Shown here in pieces: positions 24,998-33,637 of a stretch of 64,000 nt of DNA; position 1 is the stretch's first letter, and every line of letters starts with the position of its first letter. The position numbers and the translations under genes were made by a program. The notes below the pieces were generated by a model. That model saw nothing but the letters and a program-made list of their open reading frames with translations. It did no database searches and had not been told where the DNA came from. The stretch lies in contig NZ_VIWV01000001.1 in the NCBI RefSeq assembly GCF_007829875.1, forward strand, positions 6,956,001 to 7,020,000, read 5' to 3'. The DNA comes from Streptomyces capillispiralis (GTDB taxonomy: Bacteria; Actinomycetota; Actinomycetes; Streptomycetales; Streptomycetaceae).

Positions 24998-26916
24998 GCT
25001 GTCTCCTCGATCTCTTCCAGCTCTTCCAGGTCTTCCAACTCGTCCAGGCGGTGCAGGACCTCGTCGTCGCGCAGTGCGCCGTCGTCCAGGGCCTTGCTCG
25101 CGCGCAGTGCGCCGTCGTCGTTCAGGGTCTTGCTTCCGCGCAGTGCGCCGTCCGCGTCCGGTACCTCGGTCGGCGACGCCGCCTCGTCCTCGGTCTCGCG
25201 TGTCACCACGGCCCGGTACCGGGGCTCGGTGCGCACCAGTTCGCGATGGCCGCCGACCGCCGCGACGGTGTCGCCGTCCAGGAACACCACCCGGTCGGCG
25301 CGGTCCAGCAGCAGGGGCGAGGAGGTGAACACCACCGTGGTGCGCCGTGCCCGCAACGCGCGCACGCCCCCGGCGACACGGGCCTCGGTGTGCGAGTCGA
25401 CGGCGGAGGTCGGCTCGTCCAGGACGAGCACCTCGGGATCGGTGACCAGCGACCGGGCCAGCGCGAGCCGCTGGCGCTGGCCGCCGGACAGGGACCGCCC
25501 GCGTTCGGTGATCCGGGCGTCCATCGGGTCGTCGGTGTCCAGTGCGACCTGTACCAGTGCCGCCAGTACGTCCCCGCACTGTGCCGCGTCCAGCGCGTCG
25601 CGCGGGTCGACCGCTCCGGAGGCGGGCACGTCGAGCAGTTCGCGCAGGGTGCCCGAGAGCAACACCGGATCCTTGTCCTGCACGAGGACGGCGCCGCGGG
25701 CGGAGTCCAGGGGCAGTTCGTCCAGGGGCACCCCGCCGAGCAGCACCGAGGGGCCCTCGTGCGCGGCGTGCCCGCCGAGCCGTTCGGCCAGCCGCCCCGC
25801 CGCGTCCGGATCACCGCAGACCACGGCGGTGAGCAGGCCCGCGGGGGCGAGCAGACCCGTCGCCGGGTCGTACAGGTCACCGGTCGGGGCCTCGGCGTCA
25901 CGTGCGCCAGCGGCGTCGGTGTTCCGGTCCAGCGACAGCACGCGCGCGGCCCGTTTGGCGGACGGGCGCGAGAAGGAGTACGCCATGGCGATCTCCTCGA
26001 AGTGACGCAGGGGGTACCCCAGCACCATCACCGAGCTGTAGACGGTGACCAGTTCACCGACGGTGATCCGGCCCTCGCGGGCGAGGTGGACGCCGTACCA
26101 GACCACCGTGATCAGCAGGAGGCCCGGCAGCAGCACCTGGATGGCGGCGATCAGGGCCCACATCCGCGCGCTGCGCACGGCGGCGTGGCGGACCTCCTGG
26201 GAGGCGCGGCGGTAGCGGTCGAGGAACAGCTCCTCGCCACCGATGCCGCGCAGCACGCGCAGTCCGGCGACGGTGTCCGAGGCGAGTTCGGTGGCCCGTC
26301 CGGCCTTCTCGCGCTGCGTGTCGGCCCGCCGGGTGGCCCGGGGCAGCAGGGGCAGCACCGCGATGGCGAGCACGGGCAGGCCCGTGGCGACGACGACCCC
26401 GAGCGCGGGCTGGTAGACGACCAGGCCGACGCAGACCAGCACGATGGTGATCGCGGCGGCGGTGAACCGCGACAGGGCCTCGACGAACCAGCCGATCTTC
26501 TCGACGTCTCCGGTGGAGACGGCCACGACCTCGCCGGCGGCCACCCGCCGGGTCAGCGCGGAGCCCAGCGTCGCGGCCTTGCGGGCCAGCAGTTGCTGGA
26601 CGCGGGCGGCGGCGGTGATCCAGTTGGTGACGGCGGCGCGGTGCAGGAAGCCGTCGCCGACCGCGTTGCCGACGCAGGCCAGCGCCAGCAGGCCGCCGGC
26701 CAGTGCGAGCCGGCCGCCGGAGCGGTCGACGGCGGCCTGGACGGCGACACCGACGCAGAACGGCAGTGAGGCGACGGAGGCGAAGTGCAGCAGGCCCCAC
26801 GCCAACGACTTGAGCTGTCCGGACAGTTGGTTGCGGAAGAGCCACCACAGGAAGCGGGGACCCGAGCGGGCGTCGGGCACGCCCGGGTCGGGGTACGGAA
26901 GGTCTTGAATCTGCAT
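24994..26916 (-). CDS. ABC exporter half-transporter, subunit with lost Walker A
   Basis: A 640-residue partner of the following gene. Six membrane helices (about residues 30-320) precede an ATP-binding domain. At the Walker A position the protein reads TAVVCGDPDAAGRLAERL, without the GxxGxGK[ST] phosphate loop. The signature LSGGQRQRLALARSL and Walker B EVLVLDEPTSAVD are intact. The last 60 residues carry three copies of a DGALR unit followed by an acidic Glu/Leu helix (DELEDLEELEEIEE). The start at 26916 has only a weak ribosome site. Confidence 0.9.
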   Translation of the reverse strand: MQIQDLPYPDPGVPDARSGPRFLWWLFRNQLSGQLKSLAWGLLHFASVASLPFCVGVAVQAAVDRSGGRLALAGGLLALACVGNAVGDGFLHRAAVTNWITAAARVQQLLARKAATLGSALTRRVAAGEVVAVSTGDVEKIGWFVEALSRFTAAAITIVLVCVGLVVYQPALGVVVATGLPVLAIAVLPLLPRATRRADTQREKAGRATELASDTVAGLRVLRGIGGEELFLDRYRRASQEVRHAAVRSARMWALIAAIQVLLPGLLLITVVWYGVHLAREGRITVGELVTVYSSVMVLGYPLRHFEEIAMAYSFSRPSAKRAARVLSLDRNTDAAGARDAEAPTGDLYDPATGLLAPAGLLTAVVCGDPDAAGRLAERLGGHAAHEGPSVLLGGVPLDELPLDSARGAVLVQDKDPVLLSGTLRELLDVPASGAVDPRDALDAAQCGDVLAALVQVALDTDDPMDARITERGRSLSGGQRQRLALARSLVTDPEVLVLDEPTSAVDSHTEARVAGGVRALRARRTTVVFTSSPLLLDRADRVVFLDGDTVAAVGGHRELVRTEPRYRAVVTRETEDEAASPTEVPDADGALRGSKTLNDDGALRASKALDDGALRDDEVLHRLDELEDLEELEEIEETA

Positions 26917-27287
26917 GGCGTCCCAGTGGCTCGGATCAGCGGATCAGCGGATCAGGGATGGCGGACGGGCGGACCAGGGAGGCTGCGGCGAGAGCGCGGG
27001 AGAAGGGGGGAGGAGGGGACTGAGGGCATGCCTGCGGGCCGTCCGCGGACGGAATCAGCAAACCGTGACAGGTTGACGCCGCCACGCAGAGGGAGGCAAA
27101 CGGTTTTCCCCGGCACCGAACGAAACCGGCGGCACCGGCCACCGGTACGTCACCTCACACGAGTCACCCGGAACCCCGCACCGGTGACCGGAAGCCTCAG
27201 GCATGTCCCCCGGAGCCCCGGACCGGTTCCCGCAACCTCACTCCGGCCCCTCGTCACTCACACCGGCCCCTCGTCACCTCACACCGG
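26917..27287. other. Intergenic region with short direct repeats
   Basis: 371 bp with no supported gene. It begins with three tandem copies of CGGATCAG at 26932-26955. A small inverted repeat AACC-GTGACA-GGTT lies near 27062. Near the end CCCCTCGTCAC occurs twice, at about 27247 and 27271. It should hold the promoter of the ABC pair and the 3' end of the MarR transcript. Confidence 0.5.
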
Positions 27288-27752
27288 TCACCCGGGATTC
27301 TCACCGCACGGTGTGGCGGCCGCCCCGTCGACCAGGCTGTTCAGCAAATCGCCCAGGACCGCGCGCTGTTCGTCCCCCAGCGGGGCCAGGATCTCCTCCG
27401 CGGCGGAGCGGCGCGCGGTGCGCAGTTCCCGCAGGGCCGCGCGTCCGTCGTCGGTGAGCTCGATCCGGATGACCCGCCGATTGGCGGGATCCGGCACCCG
27501 CCGCACCTTGCCGTTCGCCTCCAGCCCGTCGACCAGGGTGGTCACGGCCCGGGGGACCACCTCGAGCCGCTCCGCCAGATCGGCCATCCGGGGCGGCGAG
27601 CCGTAGTGCGTCAGCGTGCGCAGCAGCCGTGACTGAGCGGGCGTGATACCGAGCTCGCGCCGCTCCAGATGGCGCTTCTGGATGCGATGCACCCGGCGCG
27701 TGAGCCGAAGCAACTGCTCGGCCAGCAGGCCGTCGGGATCGGGGGCGGTCAT
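27288..27752 (-). CDS. MarR-family transcriptional regulator
   Basis: A 154-residue winged-helix protein. The DNA-binding region is ITPAQSRLLRTLTHYGSPPRMADLAERLEVVPRAVTTLVDGLE (long helix removed from quotation beyond this point), with wing DPANRRVIRIELTDDGR. It is divergent from the ABC exporter gene at 27858, with a 7-bp inverted repeat in between, so it probably represses that exporter and itself. Ligand unknown. Confidence 0.88.
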   Translation of the reverse strand: MTAPDPDGLLAEQLLRLTRRVHRIQKRHLERRELGITPAQSRLLRTLTHYGSPPRMADLAERLEVVPRAVTTLVDGLEANGKVRRVPDPANRRVIRIELTDDGRAALRELRTARRSAAEEILAPLGDEQRAVLGDLLNSLVDGAAATPCGENPG

Positions 27753-27776
27753 ACGGGAACAATATCAGGATGCCGT

Positions 27777-27801
27777 TCATTGTGAGTATAGGTAACAATG
27801 A
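27777..27801. promoter_or_regulatory. Probable MarR operator
   Basis: TCATTGT and ACAATGA form a perfect 7-bp inverted repeat with an 11-bp AT-rich spacer in the 105-bp divergent region, 25 bp from the MarR start and 56 bp from the exporter start. A further half-site AACAAT lies at about 27768. Symmetry and placement fit a MarR binding site. Confidence 0.6.
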
Positions 27802-27857
27802 GCTAGGCTCCGCTCGCCCTCGGGTCACCGCCCGGGGTATCCGTTCCGAAGGAGACC

Positions 27858-29660
27858 ATGCACCCGTACCACCAACCCGACTGGATCCCGCCCACCCCCG
27901 CGAAGGAACAACCGCGGCAGGTGCGGCGCATCCTGAAGCTCTTCCGCCCCTACCGCGGCCGCCTCGCGATCGTCGGCCTGCTCGTCGGAGCCGCGTCGCT
28001 GGTCTCGGTCGCCACACCGTTCCTGCTGAAGGCGATCCTCGACGTCGCGATCCCCGAGGGCCGCACCGGGCTGCTCAGCCTGCTCGCGCTCGGCATGATC
28101 CTCAGCGCCGTCCTCACCAGTGTCTTCGGTGTGCTGCAGACCCTGATCTCGACGACCGTCGGCCAGCGCGTCATGCACGACCTGCGCACCGCCGTCTACG
28201 GTCGGCTCCAGCGCATGTCGCTCGCCTTCTTCACCCGCACCCGCACCGGCGAGGTCCAGTCCCGCATCGCCAACGACATCGGCGGCATGCAGGCCACCGT
28301 GACCTCGACGGCGACCTCCCTGGTCTCCAACCTCACGAGCGTGGTCGCCACTGTCGTGGCGATGCTCGCGCTCGACTGGCGGCTGACCGTCGTGTCGCTG
28401 GTCCTGCTGCCCGTGTTCGTCTGGGTCAGCCGCCGCGTGGGCAACGAGCGCAAGAAGATCACCACCCAGCGCCAGAAGCAGATGGCCGCCATGGCCGCCA
28501 CCGTCACCGAGTCGCTCTCGGTCAGCGGCATCCTGCTCGGCCGCACCATGGGCCGCTCCGACTCCCTGACCGGCGCCTTCGCCGACGAGTCCGAGCGTCT
28601 GGTCGACCTGGAGGTGCGCTCGAACATGGCGGGCCGCTGGCGCATGGCGGTCATCACGATCGTCATGGCCGCCATGCCGGCCGTCATCTACTGGACGGCC
28701 GGCATGGCCCTGCAGACGGGCGGTCCCGAGGTCTCCATCGGCACCATCGTCGCCTTCGTCTCGCTCCAGCAGGGCCTGTTCCGCCCGGCCGTGAGCCTGC
28801 TGTCCACCGGCGTCCAGATCCAGACCTCGCTCGCGCTCTTCCAGCGCATCTTCGAGTACCTGGACCTGCCGATCGACATCACCGAACGCGCGGACCCGGT
28901 GCGCCTGGACCGGATCAAGGGCGAGGTCCGCTTCGAGAACGTGACCTTCGGCTACGACGCCAAGAGCGGCCCCGTCCTCGACGGCATCGACATCACCGTC
29001 CCGCCGGGCGGCAGCCTCGCCGTCGTCGGACCCACCGGAGCCGGGAAGTCCACCCTGGGCCACCTGGTTCCGCGCCTCTACGACGTCACCGGCGGCCGGG
29101 TCACCCTCGACGGGGTCGACGTCCGCGACCTCGACTTCGACACGCTGGCCCGTGCGATCGGCGTCGTCTCCCAGGAGACGTACCTCTTCCACGCCACGGT
29201 CGCCGACAACCTGCGCTTCGCCAAGCCCGACGCCACCGACGAGGAGCTGCACGCGGCGGCGCGGGCGGCGCAGATCCACGACCACATCGCCGCCCTGCCC
29301 GACGGGTACGACACGGTGGTCGGCGAGCGCGGCCACCGCTTCTCCGGCGGTGAGAAGCAGCGGCTGGCGATCGCCCGCACCATCCTGCGCGACCCGCCGG
29401 TCCTGGTGCTCGACGAGGCCACCAGTGCCCTGGACACCCGGACCGAGGCCGCCGTCCAGGAGGCCATCGACGCGCTCTCGGCCGACCGCACCACGGTCAC
29501 CATCGCCCACCGGCTGTCCACCGTTCGGAGTGCCGACCAGATCGTGGTCCTCGACGCCGGCCGCGCGGTCGAACGGGGCACCCACGAGGAGCTGTTGGGG
29601 CGCGGCGGGCGCTACGCCTCCCTGGTGCGACGGGACGCCCGACTGGAGCCGACAAAATGA
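27858..29660 (+). CDS. ABC multidrug-type exporter, membrane and ATPase domains fused
   Basis: A 600-residue half-transporter, probably a homodimer. Membrane helices occupy residues about 38-320. The ATPase domain has intact motifs: VVGPTGAGKSTLGHL (residue about 388), RFSGGEKQRLAIAR, VLVLDEATSALD and TIAHRLST. GAAGGAGA at 27848-27855 precedes the ATG. Divergent from MarR with an inverted repeat between, pointing to drug- or metabolite-inducible export. All catalytic elements are present, unlike the neighbouring heterodimeric pair. Confidence 0.93.
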   Translation: MHPYHQPDWIPPTPAKEQPRQVRRILKLFRPYRGRLAIVGLLVGAASLVSVATPFLLKAILDVAIPEGRTGLLSLLALGMILSAVLTSVFGVLQTLISTTVGQRVMHDLRTAVYGRLQRMSLAFFTRTRTGEVQSRIANDIGGMQATVTSTATSLVSNLTSVVATVVAMLALDWRLTVVSLVLLPVFVWVSRRVGNERKKITTQRQKQMAAMAATVTESLSVSGILLGRTMGRSDSLTGAFADESERLVDLEVRSNMAGRWRMAVITIVMAAMPAVIYWTAGMALQTGGPEVSIGTIVAFVSLQQGLFRPAVSLLSTGVQIQTSLALFQRIFEYLDLPIDITERADPVRLDRIKGEVRFENVTFGYDAKSGPVLDGIDITVPPGGSLAVVGPTGAGKSTLGHLVPRLYDVTGGRVTLDGVDVRDLDFDTLARAIGVVSQETYLFHATVADNLRFAKPDATDEELHAAARAAQIHDHIAALPDGYDTVVGERGHRFSGGEKQRLAIARTILRDPPVLVLDEATSALDTRTEAAVQEAIDALSADRTTVTIAHRLSTVRSADQIVVLDAGRAVERGTHEELLGRGGRYASLVRRDARLEPTK

Positions 29661-29703
29661 AGATATGCCGGGTTTGTGACGGTATGCGGGTTACCGTGCC
29701 CGC

Positions 29704-30546
29704 ATGCAGACGAACATTCCGTCACGGAGCACGATCCGACTGACCCGCCGGGGCCGCTTCGCCCTCGCGGCGCTCGGGGCCGTCGTGGCCGGCACCGCCG
29801 TGGCGGTGCCGCTGCTGATCATGGGCGGCGACGGCGAGGACCGCCCCTCCACCCTGGTGGTACCGGAGGGGTGGCGGGCGAGCCAGGTGTACGCCGCCGT
29901 CGACAAGGTCCTCGCGCTGCCCGCCGGCACCGCGAAGAAGTCCCTGGGCAAGGCGAACCTGAAACTGCCGAACGAGGCCGGGGGCAACCCGGAGGGCTAC
30001 CTCTTCCCGACGACGTATCCCCTGGACGAGAAGGCCACCCCCGAGCAACTGCTGTCCCGGATGGTCGACACCGCCAACCAGAAGTTCAACGGGGCCCCCA
30101 TCGCCGCCGGCGCGCAGCGCAACGCGATGAACGTCTACCAGGCGGTCACCGTCGCGAGCATCGTCCAGGCGGAGGCGTCCACCAGGACCGACATGGGCAA
30201 GGTGGCCCGGGTGATCTTCAACCGGCTGGAGCGCGGCATGCCGCTCCAGATGGATTCCACCGTCCACTACGCCCTGGGCCGCACACCGCGCACGACCGAG
30301 GCCGGCACCGAGTCCGACAGCCCGTACAACTCCTACGCGCGCATGGGACTGCCGCCGACCCCGATCGACAATCCCGGCGAGGACGCGGTGCGCGCCGCGA
30401 TCACCCCGACCCCGGGCGACTGGCTGTACTTCGTCACGGTGAAGCCGGGCGACACCCGCTTCACGGCCGACTACGCGGAACACCAGCGCAACGTCGCCGA
30501 GGCCGACACCCGGCGGAAGCAGACGGCCGGAGAGCCGAAGAAGTGA
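29704..30546 (+). CDS. mltG: Endolytic murein transglycosylase MltG-like
   Basis: A 280-residue YceG/MltG protein: N-terminal membrane anchor (residues about 18-40, FALAALGAVVAGTAVAVPLL), then the YceG domain. LFPTTYPL, the catalytic Glu in SIVQAEAS, VIFNRLERGMPLQMDSTVHYAL and NSYARMGLPPTPI are family hallmarks. MltG cleaves nascent peptidoglycan strands and sets their length. It is shorter than the division-cluster MltG of Streptomyces, so probably a second copy. There is no ribosome site; TACCGT at 29692-29697 ends six bases before the ATG, so the mRNA may be leaderless. Confidence 0.88.
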   Translation: MQTNIPSRSTIRLTRRGRFALAALGAVVAGTAVAVPLLIMGGDGEDRPSTLVVPEGWRASQVYAAVDKVLALPAGTAKKSLGKANLKLPNEAGGNPEGYLFPTTYPLDEKATPEQLLSRMVDTANQKFNGAPIAAGAQRNAMNVYQAVTVASIVQAEASTRTDMGKVARVIFNRLERGMPLQMDSTVHYALGRTPRTTEAGTESDSPYNSYARMGLPPTPIDNPGEDAVRAAITPTPGDWLYFVTVKPGDTRFTADYAEHQRNVAEADTRRKQTAGEPKK

Positions 30547-30571
30547 GCGAGCCGGCGGTTCCGGCCCCGGG

Positions 30572-31639
30572 TCAGGCCGCTACCGGCTCGCCCGCCAGCA
30601 GCCGCCTGATGTCCCGCACCGCCGCACGACCCGCCCGGTTGGCGCCGATGGTGCTGGCGGAGGGGCCGTAACCGACGAGGTGGACGCGGGGGTCGGCGAC
30701 CGCCCGCGTGCCCTCGACCCGGATGCCGCCCCCCGGCTCCCGCAGCCGCAGCGGTGCGAGGTGCTCGACGGCGGGCCGGAAACCGGTGGCCCACAGGATG
30801 ACGTCGGCCCGCACCCTCCGCCCGTCCGCCCACTCCACACCGTCGGGCGTGATCCGGTCGAACATGGGCTGCCGGTCGAGCACGCCGTCCGCCAGCCCCT
30901 GCCGGACCGCGTCGTTCAGCGGCAGCCCGGTCACCGAGACCACACTGCGCGGCGGCAGCCCCTGCCGCACCCGCTCCTCCACGAGCGCCACGGCCTCCCG
31001 CCCCGCCTCCTCGTCGAAGGGCCCCTCACGGAACACCGGGGGCCGCCGGGTCACCCAGGTCGTGGCCGCCGCGTACGGAGCGATCTCCAGCAGGTGCTGG
31101 GTGCCCGAGGCGCCGCCGCCCACCACGACCACCCGCTGCCCGGCGAACGCCTCGGGCCCCGGGTACCGCGCGGTGTGGATCTGCCGCCCCCGGAAGGTCT
31201 CCTGGCCCGGATAGCGCGGCCAGAACGGCCGGTCCCAGGTGCCGGTGGCGTTGATCAGCGCCCGGGTCGCCCAGGTGCCGTCCGAGGTCTCCACCAGGAG
31301 CCGCCCGTCGGTCCCCTCCCGCACGGCCCGCACGTCCACCGGACGCCGTACCCGCAGGTCGAAGGTCCGCTCGTAGCGGTCGAAGTACTCGCTGATCACC
31401 TCGGAGGAGGCCCGCGCCGGATCGGCGCCGGTGAGTTCCATGCCGGGCAGCGCGTGCATCCCGTGCACCTTGCCGTACGTCAGCGAGGGCCACCGGAACT
31501 GCCAGGCGCCGCCGGGGCCGGGGGAGTGGTCCAGCACCACGAAGTCGCTCTCCGGCTCGAACCCGGTCCGCCGCAGGTGATGGGCGGCGGACAGTCCGGC
31601 CTGCCCGGCGCCTATGACGACCACCTCGACCTCGCGCAT
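30572..31639 (-). CDS. FAD/NAD(P)-binding monooxygenase-like oxidoreductase
   Basis: A 355-residue flavoprotein with two Rossmann motifs: VVVIGAGQAGLSAAHHL near the start for FAD and VVVVGGGASGTQHLLEIA (about residue 165) for NAD(P)H. DVILWATGFRPAVEHL is the ATG motif, and GPGGAWQFRW resembles the motif of flavin-containing monooxygenases. Probably an N-hydroxylating or Baeyer-Villiger-type enzyme; substrate unknown. ATG 31639 is preferred since TAGAAG lies ten bases upstream; GTG 31648 is an alternative. Convergent with mltG. Confidence 0.85.
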   Translation of the reverse strand: MREVEVVVIGAGQAGLSAAHHLRRTGFEPESDFVVLDHSPGPGGAWQFRWPSLTYGKVHGMHALPGMELTGADPARASSEVISEYFDRYERTFDLRVRRPVDVRAVREGTDGRLLVETSDGTWATRALINATGTWDRPFWPRYPGQETFRGRQIHTARYPGPEAFAGQRVVVVGGGASGTQHLLEIAPYAAATTWVTRRPPVFREGPFDEEAGREAVALVEERVRQGLPPRSVVSVTGLPLNDAVRQGLADGVLDRQPMFDRITPDGVEWADGRRVRADVILWATGFRPAVEHLAPLRLREPGGGIRVEGTRAVADPRVHLVGYGPSASTIGANRAGRAAVRDIRRLLAGEPVAA

Positions 31640-31764
31640 GTTGTTCACGCTTCTACCAACAGGGCGGGAGTGAGGGATCTTCCCGGCCGTGGATCTCCCC
31701 CCGTTGCGGCCATTCCCGCCCGTGCTCCCGTACGAAGCACGGCCGATGGGCCAGGATGGAACCC

Positions 31765-32187
31765 ATGTCCGATGCCTTCACCACCCGAGTCCTCACCGTC
31801 ACCACCGGCTCCGACGAGAGGGTCGTCGACATCACCGGCGACTGCGAGTCCTTCCTCCGTCAGGCCGCGGGCGGCCGCGACGGCCTGCTGAACGTCTTCG
31901 TGCCGCACGCCACGGCCGGAATCGCCGTCATCGAGACCGGCGCGGGCAGCGACGACGACCTGCTGTCCGCCCTGCACACGATGCTGCCCGCCGACGACCG
32001 CTGGCAGCACCGGCACGGCAGCCCGGGCCACGGCCGCGACCACGTCCTGCCCGCCTTCGTCCCGCCCCACGCGACCCTCCCGGTCGTGGCCGGACGGCTG
32101 GAACTGGGCACCTGGCAGTCGGTCTGCCTGGTCGACACGAACAAGGACAACCCCGACCGCCGGGTGCGGTTGTCGTTCCTCGGATAG
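31765..32187 (+). CDS. YjbQ-family protein (secondary thiamine-phosphate synthase-like)
   Basis: A 140-residue single-domain protein of the UPF0047/YjbQ family. LLNVFVPHATAGIAVIETG, HGSPGHGRDHVLPAFVPPH and LELGTWQSVCLVDTN are the conserved blocks, including the His residues of the presumed metal site. Some members complement thiamine-phosphate synthase mutants weakly; the real role is unclear. ATG 31765 and ATG 31756 are both possible. Its final ~54 bp are repeated at 34342-34395, marking the left edge of a probable insertion. Confidence 0.9.
   Translation: MSDAFTTRVLTVTTGSDERVVDITGDCESFLRQAAGGRDGLLNVFVPHATAGIAVIETGAGSDDDLLSALHTMLPADDRWQHRHGSPGHGRDHVLPAFVPPHATLPVVAGRLELGTWQSVCLVDTNKDNPDRRVRLSFLG
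32134..32187 (+). repeat. Left copy of duplicated yjbQ 3' end
   Basis: Coding for DTNKDNPDRRVRLSFLG and stop. Bases 32141-32172 are identical over 32 bp to 34349-34380. The flanking bases differ by substitutions that mostly keep the protein sequence. See the right copy and the island entry. Confidence 0.95.
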
Positions 32188-32623
32188 TGCCGGGTCCGAC
32201 GTCACTGTATGCGTCGGCGGTGGCGGCCAAGTGGATGGTCCGGGTGGTGTTCCGGCCGCTCGGGCAGCAGGACTGCGCATCGGTCCCGTAGCGGCTCGGT
32301 CAGCCATGATGGAAGCGCAGGCACAGGTCTGTTCGGTGATCACAGAGCGTTGGCAACTCCATGATCAACGGGACCTGTGCCCGCTCGGCCGCCTACCTTC
32401 CCCACCGCGCCTGTCCACGCGGCCAAACAGCGTTGTCGAGCTCACGGCTCCTTGCGCCGTCCACTCCCCTGCCCGCCGTTTCCGGCGCTTCAGCCGGTCG
32501 TGTTCCCGACAGGCCCGGCGAACCAGGGTGGTCGAACTGACCACTCGACAACACGCGTGCCGGCAATGGCTGAGGAACTCTTCCCACGGAGTCTCTGCGC
32601 ACGGATGGCGAGAGCTTGGGCAC
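32188..32623. other. Gene-free left part of the island
   Basis: 436 bp with no supported gene. Open frames exist but look random. It holds the inverted repeat at 32320-32381; a wider pair GTTGTCGAG (32432-32440) and CTCGACAAC (32544-32552) enclosing 103 bp; and GTGGTC-GAACT-GACCAC at about 32529. Such nested symmetry suggests ends of a decayed insertion sequence or MITE-like DNA; I cannot identify the element. Confidence 0.4.
32320..32381. repeat. Inverted repeat with 42-bp loop
   Basis: GGCACAGGTC at 32320-32329 pairs exactly with GACCTGTGCC at 32372-32381. The pairing extends imperfectly on both sides (AGCG outside; TGATCA inside), giving arms of over 20 bases with gaps. Confidence 0.8.
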
Positions 32624-33496
32624 TCAGATGCTGTTGGCGATGCGCTCGTGGTCCCGTTCGCCCTCGCGGGTCTGGATACCAGCGGCGAGCAGCCTTTGGG
32701 CGAGCTCGGTGACCTCATCGCCGAACGCCGCGAACAGGCCCTCGTTCTCAACGGCGTACGCCGCACGCGGAATCGGCTGCGCGACCGCGTCGACCGCAGC
32801 CTTCGTAATGGGGATCACCTCCGGCCGGAGGCCGGCGATCCGTCGGGCGAGGGTGTCGACGAAGGAATCGAGTTCTGCGGCGGGCAGGGCACGGTTGATC
32901 AGGCCGTACCGTTCCGCGAGCTCCGCGCCCACGAGTTCGGCGCCGAGGATGAGCTCCAGTGTGCGGGCCCTGCCTGCCAGGCGCGTCATGTTCACCGTGC
33001 CGCCGCCTCCGGGCAGGATCCCCATCAAGGACTCCGGCTGCCCCTGTCCCGACTTGCCGATCGCCGCGAATCGCATGTCCAGGCACATGAAGAACTCGTT
33101 GCCCGCGCCGCGCGCGAAGCCCGCCAGCTTGCCGATGGTGACCTGCGGCAGCGAGCGGACCTCTTCGCTCATCGCCTGGAGGATGTTCAGGCCTTCCGGG
33201 ACGGTCGAGCCCGGCACGGCCGCGATCGCAGCGCGAGTGGCCGCAGGCAGCGCGTCAGGGTCGGTGAGGTAGGCCATGTCACCGTGCGCAACGAAGAACT
33301 CCGGGTCAGCGCTCTCGAAGACAATGACGCGGACGTCGGCGTCGTCCCGCACACGCGCGACGAATGCCCGGAGTGACGGCAGGAGGACCGCGTCCATCAG
33401 ATTGAGCGGCGGGTGATCGATTGTCACCGTCGCGACCCCGTCCGAGACGTCGATCGTCAGGGCGGGAAGGTCGTCGTAGCTCATGAGGTGGCTCAT
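32624..33496 (-). CDS. Enoyl-CoA hydratase/isomerase family protein
   Basis: A 290-residue crotonase-fold protein: VATVTIDHPPLNLMDAVL at the N-terminus, FVAHGDMAYL, and the second oxyanion-hole region KLAGFARGAGNEFFMCLDMRFAA followed by MGILPGGGGTVNMTRLAG. The usual first catalytic Glu position and the second (EPE-type PGGGG context) are not both obvious, so it may not be a simple hydratase. Third-position GC is lower than in neighbouring genes. Either ATG 33496 or ATG 33484 may be the start. Divergent from the TetR gene, which probably controls it. Confidence 0.85.
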   Translation of the reverse strand: MSHLMSYDDLPALTIDVSDGVATVTIDHPPLNLMDAVLLPSLRAFVARVRDDADVRVIVFESADPEFFVAHGDMAYLTDPDALPAATRAAIAAVPGSTVPEGLNILQAMSEEVRSLPQVTIGKLAGFARGAGNEFFMCLDMRFAAIGKSGQGQPESLMGILPGGGGTVNMTRLAGRARTLELILGAELVGAELAERYGLINRALPAAELDSFVDTLARRIAGLRPEVIPITKAAVDAVAQPIPRAAYAVENEGLFAAFGDEVTELAQRLLAAGIQTREGERDHERIANSI

Positions 33497-33610
33497 TTCG
33501 CGGTAAGGGACGGCCCACGACCGGGCCGCCGACTGGGGACAGCGTCGCGAATCTCGGCGTCGTGTCTGACACTGAGTATCAAGTTAGAATCTTGTATCCA
33601 AAGAAGCAAA

Positions 33611-33632
33611 CGAGTGTGTCGGAGTACACTCG
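33611..33632. promoter_or_regulatory. Probable TetR operator
   Basis: CGAGTGT and ACACTCG form a perfect 7-bp inverted repeat with an 8-bp spacer, six bases before the TetR start. A second small palindrome, GTGTC-T-GACAC, lies at 33562-33572 nearer the divergent hydratase gene. The whole 33560-33612 stretch is AT-rich, as expected for two back-to-back promoters. Confidence 0.6.
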
Positions 33633-33637
33633 TCCCC

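Noticed and set aside
18110..26005. A 2631-codon open frame on the plus strand
   Set aside because: It runs antisense through thioesterase, helicase, L31, DUF5709 and ABC genes. Long antisense frames are expected where third positions are nearly always G or C. Its product has no recognisable domain.
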